Source: an uncultured Prevotellaceae bacterium
Lineage (GTDB): Bacteria > Bacteroidota > Bacteroidia > Bacteroidales > Muribaculaceae
Assembly: GCA_900318865.1 (NCBI GenBank)
Contig: ONMF01000004.1
Coordinates: 1 to 64,000 of the forward strand
Length of the DNA stretch: 64,000 bases
Reading direction: 5' to 3'
This document shows positions 62,186 to 64,000 of the stretch, one piece after another. Both the position numbers and the translations under genes were made by a program. The notes below the pieces were generated by a model. The model did no database searches. It was not told the DNA's origin and was given only the letters and a program-made list of their open reading frames with translations. Every line of letters begins with the position of its first letter. Within the stretch, counting starts at the first letter, position 1.

Positions 62186-62701
62186 TCAGAGGTCGAAACT
62201 CATGCGGTCGTAGCTCGAAGAGTTGCCGTCGCGCTCCACGCGGTAGCCGAACACCTTGCCGTTGACGCTGCGCAGTTTCGCTTCCACTTGGTCGCGGTTC
62301 ACGCTGCCGGCTTCGATGATGTCGGTCATGTTTTGGTGCCGGCTCTTGCCGTCGGTGGTGGTTGCTATCTCGGCATGGATGGCGATGTCGTAGCTGTCGA
62401 AGGTGAGGTCGCTGGTGGACTTGGGCGACACCACGAGCTTCACGCCGAAGTCGGCGGGATAGTCCGACTGCGCCACGGTCTTGGTCCAGCGGAAAGTGCC
62501 GGCCGATAGCGCCTCGAAGCGCGGTGTGCCGTTGTCGCTGCGGTAGTAGATGATGATGCTGGCGGCGTCGTGGATGTTGGCGCCGAAGGTGAGCGTGTAG
62601 GTGCCGGTGGTGGTCACCGAGGGCTCGTCGTCGCTACCACATGCGGTGAGAGCCAGTGTGCAGCAGATGAGTGCTGCCAGATAAAGCAGATTTTTTTTCA
62701 T
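62186..62701 (-). CDS. Lipoprotein with surface-export type signal
   Basis: The 171-residue protein has a lipoprotein signal peptide with lipobox L-T-A-C (Cys21). The next residues, GSDDEP, match the acidic lipoprotein export signal that sends Bacteroidota lipoproteins to the outer face of the outer membrane. The remainder is beta-rich (TGTYTLTFGANIHDAASIIIYY) and has no recognised enzyme motif. It lies 66 bp downstream of asnA and ends at a strong terminator; co-transcription with asnA is possible. Function unknown. Confidence 0.75.
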   Translation of the reverse strand: MKKNLLYLAALICCTLALTACGSDDEPSVTTTGTYTLTFGANIHDAASIIIYYRSDNGTPRFEALSAGTFRWTKTVAQSDYPADFGVKLVVSPKSTSDLTFDSYDIAIHAEIATTTDGKSRHQNMTDIIEAGSVNRDQVEAKLRSVNGKVFGYRVERDGNSSSYDRMSFDL

Positions 62702-62767
62702 TGTTTTTTTGATTGTAAGAGTTGCTATATAATAAATAATGTGATGGCGGGTCTGCGTTGCGTGGGC

Positions 62768-63802
62768 TCACATGAGCATGATGCCGGCCTGGCGGCACAG
62801 CTCGGCTTGCTCGGCCGGCCAGATGCTGGCCTGCACCTCGCCGATGTGGGCCTTTTGCAGCAGGAACATGCACAGGCGGCTTTGGCCGATGCCTCCGCCG
62901 ATGGACGGCGGCAGCTCGCCGGCCAGCAGCGCGCGGTGGAAGGGCAGGGCGGCACGCTGTGTGCAGCCGCGCATGGTGAGCTGGCGCATGAGGGCCTCGG
63001 GGTCCACGCGGATGCCCATCGACGACAGCTCGCATGGCACTTGCAAGATGTCGTCCCACACGATGATGTCGCCATTGAGCCCGGTGAAGCCTTCTTCGTT
63101 GGGGCTGCTCCAGTCGTCGTAGTCGGGGGCGCGCCCGTCGTGCGGCTGGCCGTCGGAGAGCGGGGCGCCGATTCCCATCACAAACACCGCTCCCCACTGC
63201 CGTGCCGCCTGTGCCTCGCGCTCGCGTGCGGTCAGCCCGGGGTACTGGTCGAGCAGTTCCTGGCTGTGCACAAAGTGGATGTCGCGCGGCAGGCGGGGCG
63301 TGATGTGCGGGAATTGTTCGTAAACCAGCCGCTCGGTCTTGAGGATGGCGTCGTAGATGCGGCGCACGGTGAGCTTGAGCAGCTCGATGGTGCGCTGCTG
63401 CGGCGTGATGACTTTCTCCCAGTCCCACTGGTCCACGTAGAGCGAGTGCAGGTTGTCCAGCTCCTCGCTGGTGCGGATGGCGTTCATGTCGGTGTACAGT
63501 CCGTAGCCCGGTGCGATGCCGTAGGCGGCGAGCTTCATGCGTTTCCACTTGGCCAGAGAGTGCACCACCTCGGCGTGGCGGTTGCCCATGCAGGCGATGT
63601 CGAAGCCCACGGGCTGCTCCACGCCGTTGAGGTCGTCGTTGATGCCCGTTCCGGCCAGCACAAAGAGCGGCGCCGTGACGCGCCGCAGGTCGAGCGCGTG
63701 AGCCAGGCAATCCTGGAATCGGTCCTTTACCATCTTGATAGCCACCTCGGTGGTCTCGGGCAGCAGTCGTTGCTTGTAGTTGCTGGGGATGATGAGTGCC
63801 AT
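62768..63802 (-). CDS. asnA: Aspartate-ammonia ligase AsnA
   Basis: AsnA makes asparagine from aspartate and ammonium using ATP, and has a fold related to class II aminoacyl-tRNA synthetases. The 344 residues carry VTAPLFVLAGTGINDDLNGVE, PGYGLYTDMNAIR, LYVDQWDWEKVI and the C-terminal GGGIGQSRLCMFLLQKAHIGEVQ (split here by length), all diagnostic. Consensus promoter TTTG-20 bp-TAACTTTG lies at 63877-63846, giving a leader of about 40 nt. A lipoprotein gene follows at 62701. Confidence 0.96.
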   Translation of the reverse strand: MALIIPSNYKQRLLPETTEVAIKMVKDRFQDCLAHALDLRRVTAPLFVLAGTGINDDLNGVEQPVGFDIACMGNRHAEVVHSLAKWKRMKLAAYGIAPGYGLYTDMNAIRTSEELDNLHSLYVDQWDWEKVITPQQRTIELLKLTVRRIYDAILKTERLVYEQFPHITPRLPRDIHFVHSQELLDQYPGLTAREREAQAARQWGAVFVMGIGAPLSDGQPHDGRAPDYDDWSSPNEEGFTGLNGDIIVWDDILQVPCELSSMGIRVDPEALMRQLTMRGCTQRAALPFHRALLAGELPPSIGGGIGQSRLCMFLLQKAHIGEVQASIWPAEQAELCRQAGIMLM

Positions 63803-63845
63803 GTGATGATTGTAGTTGTTGATGAATTTCCCTTGTTTGAGGTGC

Positions 63846-63877
63846 CAAAGTTACTTCATTTCGCGGCAAAGCGCAAA
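63846..63877 (-). promoter_or_regulatory. Promoter of asnA
   Basis: On the minus strand TTTG (63877-63874), a 20-bp spacer and TAACTTTG (63853-63846) match the Bacteroidota consensus. Confidence 0.7.
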
Positions 63878-63912
63878 AAAGCGGATGAAATTTTTCACAA
63901 AATCGCATCCGC
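63875..63912 (-). terminator. Terminator for a transcript entering from the right
   Basis: GCGGATG (63881-63887) pairs with CATCCGC (63906-63912); on the minus strand six T follow (A run 63875-63880). Its gene would lie beyond 64000. It overlaps the asnA -33 element. Confidence 0.6.
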
Positions 63913-64000
63913 AAATTTTTAGAGTATGAGAAAATTTACTTTGTTTTCCAGTCATCATGTTAGAAAACCATTGCAAAAATAAACACTTTTGTTTTAATTG

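Noticed and set aside
63957..64000. Possible start of a plus-strand gene (ATG at 63957)
   Set aside because: Only 14 codons are visible before the window ends, with no good promoter, so it cannot be supported.

Overview
The window looks like chromosome from a gut-type member of the order Bacteroidales (Bacteroidota), probably near Muribaculaceae or Prevotellaceae; I cannot fix the genus without a search. The reasons are the dcw order, many promoters of the Bacteroidota type (TTTG, 19-21 bp, TAnnTTTG), PorZ-like and type IX-style C-terminal domains, a BspA-type leucine-rich repeat protein, a GT117/DUF2723 membrane protein, a glycine-lipid type acyltransferase pair and a lipoprotein with an acidic surface-export signal. 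I see no transposase, phage gene, CRISPR array or conjugation gene. The novelty lies in intergenic repeats, control regions and secreted proteins rather than in an obvious defence or mobile system.

Layout. 1-3.3 kb: two small secreted proteins, a leucine-rich repeat surface protein and a 34-codon signal-like ORF (minus). 3.5-12.9 kb: mfd, a polysaccharide deacetylase, a large GT117 protein and an S41 C-terminal processing peptidase (minus). 13.0-13.26 kb: two identical tRNA-Asn genes and a terminator. 13.5-28.6 kb: the division and cell-wall (dcw) operon rsmH-ftsL-ftsI-murE-mraY-murD-ftsW-murG-murC-ftsQ-ftsA-ftsZ, ending at a strong terminator; mraZ, murF and ddl are not in the cluster. 28.6-30.7 kb: an iron alcohol dehydrogenase and an AraC regulator behind a palindrome-rich promoter. 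31-32.4 kb: a membrane TPR protein and pyrH. 32.4-33.9 kb: a polytopic membrane protein. 34.0-37.8 kb: an operon of two lipid acyltransferases (GlsA/GlsB-like), a Wzi-type outer-membrane protein and a lipoprotein. 38-42 kb: an Lrp-type regulator, then pdxB, a membrane protein and a THUMP RNA methyltransferase (minus).

42.0-42.6 kb holds three 83-bp tandem repeats that each carry a promoter-like core, and tRNA-Arg(CCU). 42.6-47.7 kb: two tandem FadL-family porins, an alpha/beta hydrolase and a U32-family protein. 47.8-54.1 kb: two tandem PorZ-like proteins, a small membrane-anchored protein and an acyltransferase. 54.1-58.2 kb: lysS, a second acyltransferase and serS. 58.4-61.4 kb: a 1004-residue secreted protein with a sorting-type tail. 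61.7-62.1 kb: a GC-rich ~89-bp repeat array. 62.2-63.8 kb: a surface lipoprotein and asnA.

The recurring theme is the cell envelope: peptidoglycan synthesis, lipid and polysaccharide modification, outer-membrane transport and type IX-linked surface proteins, interleaved with translation housekeeping (two aminoacyl-tRNA synthetases, three tRNAs, an RNA methyltransferase and asparagine synthesis). All assignments are from reading the sequence; no database search was run.
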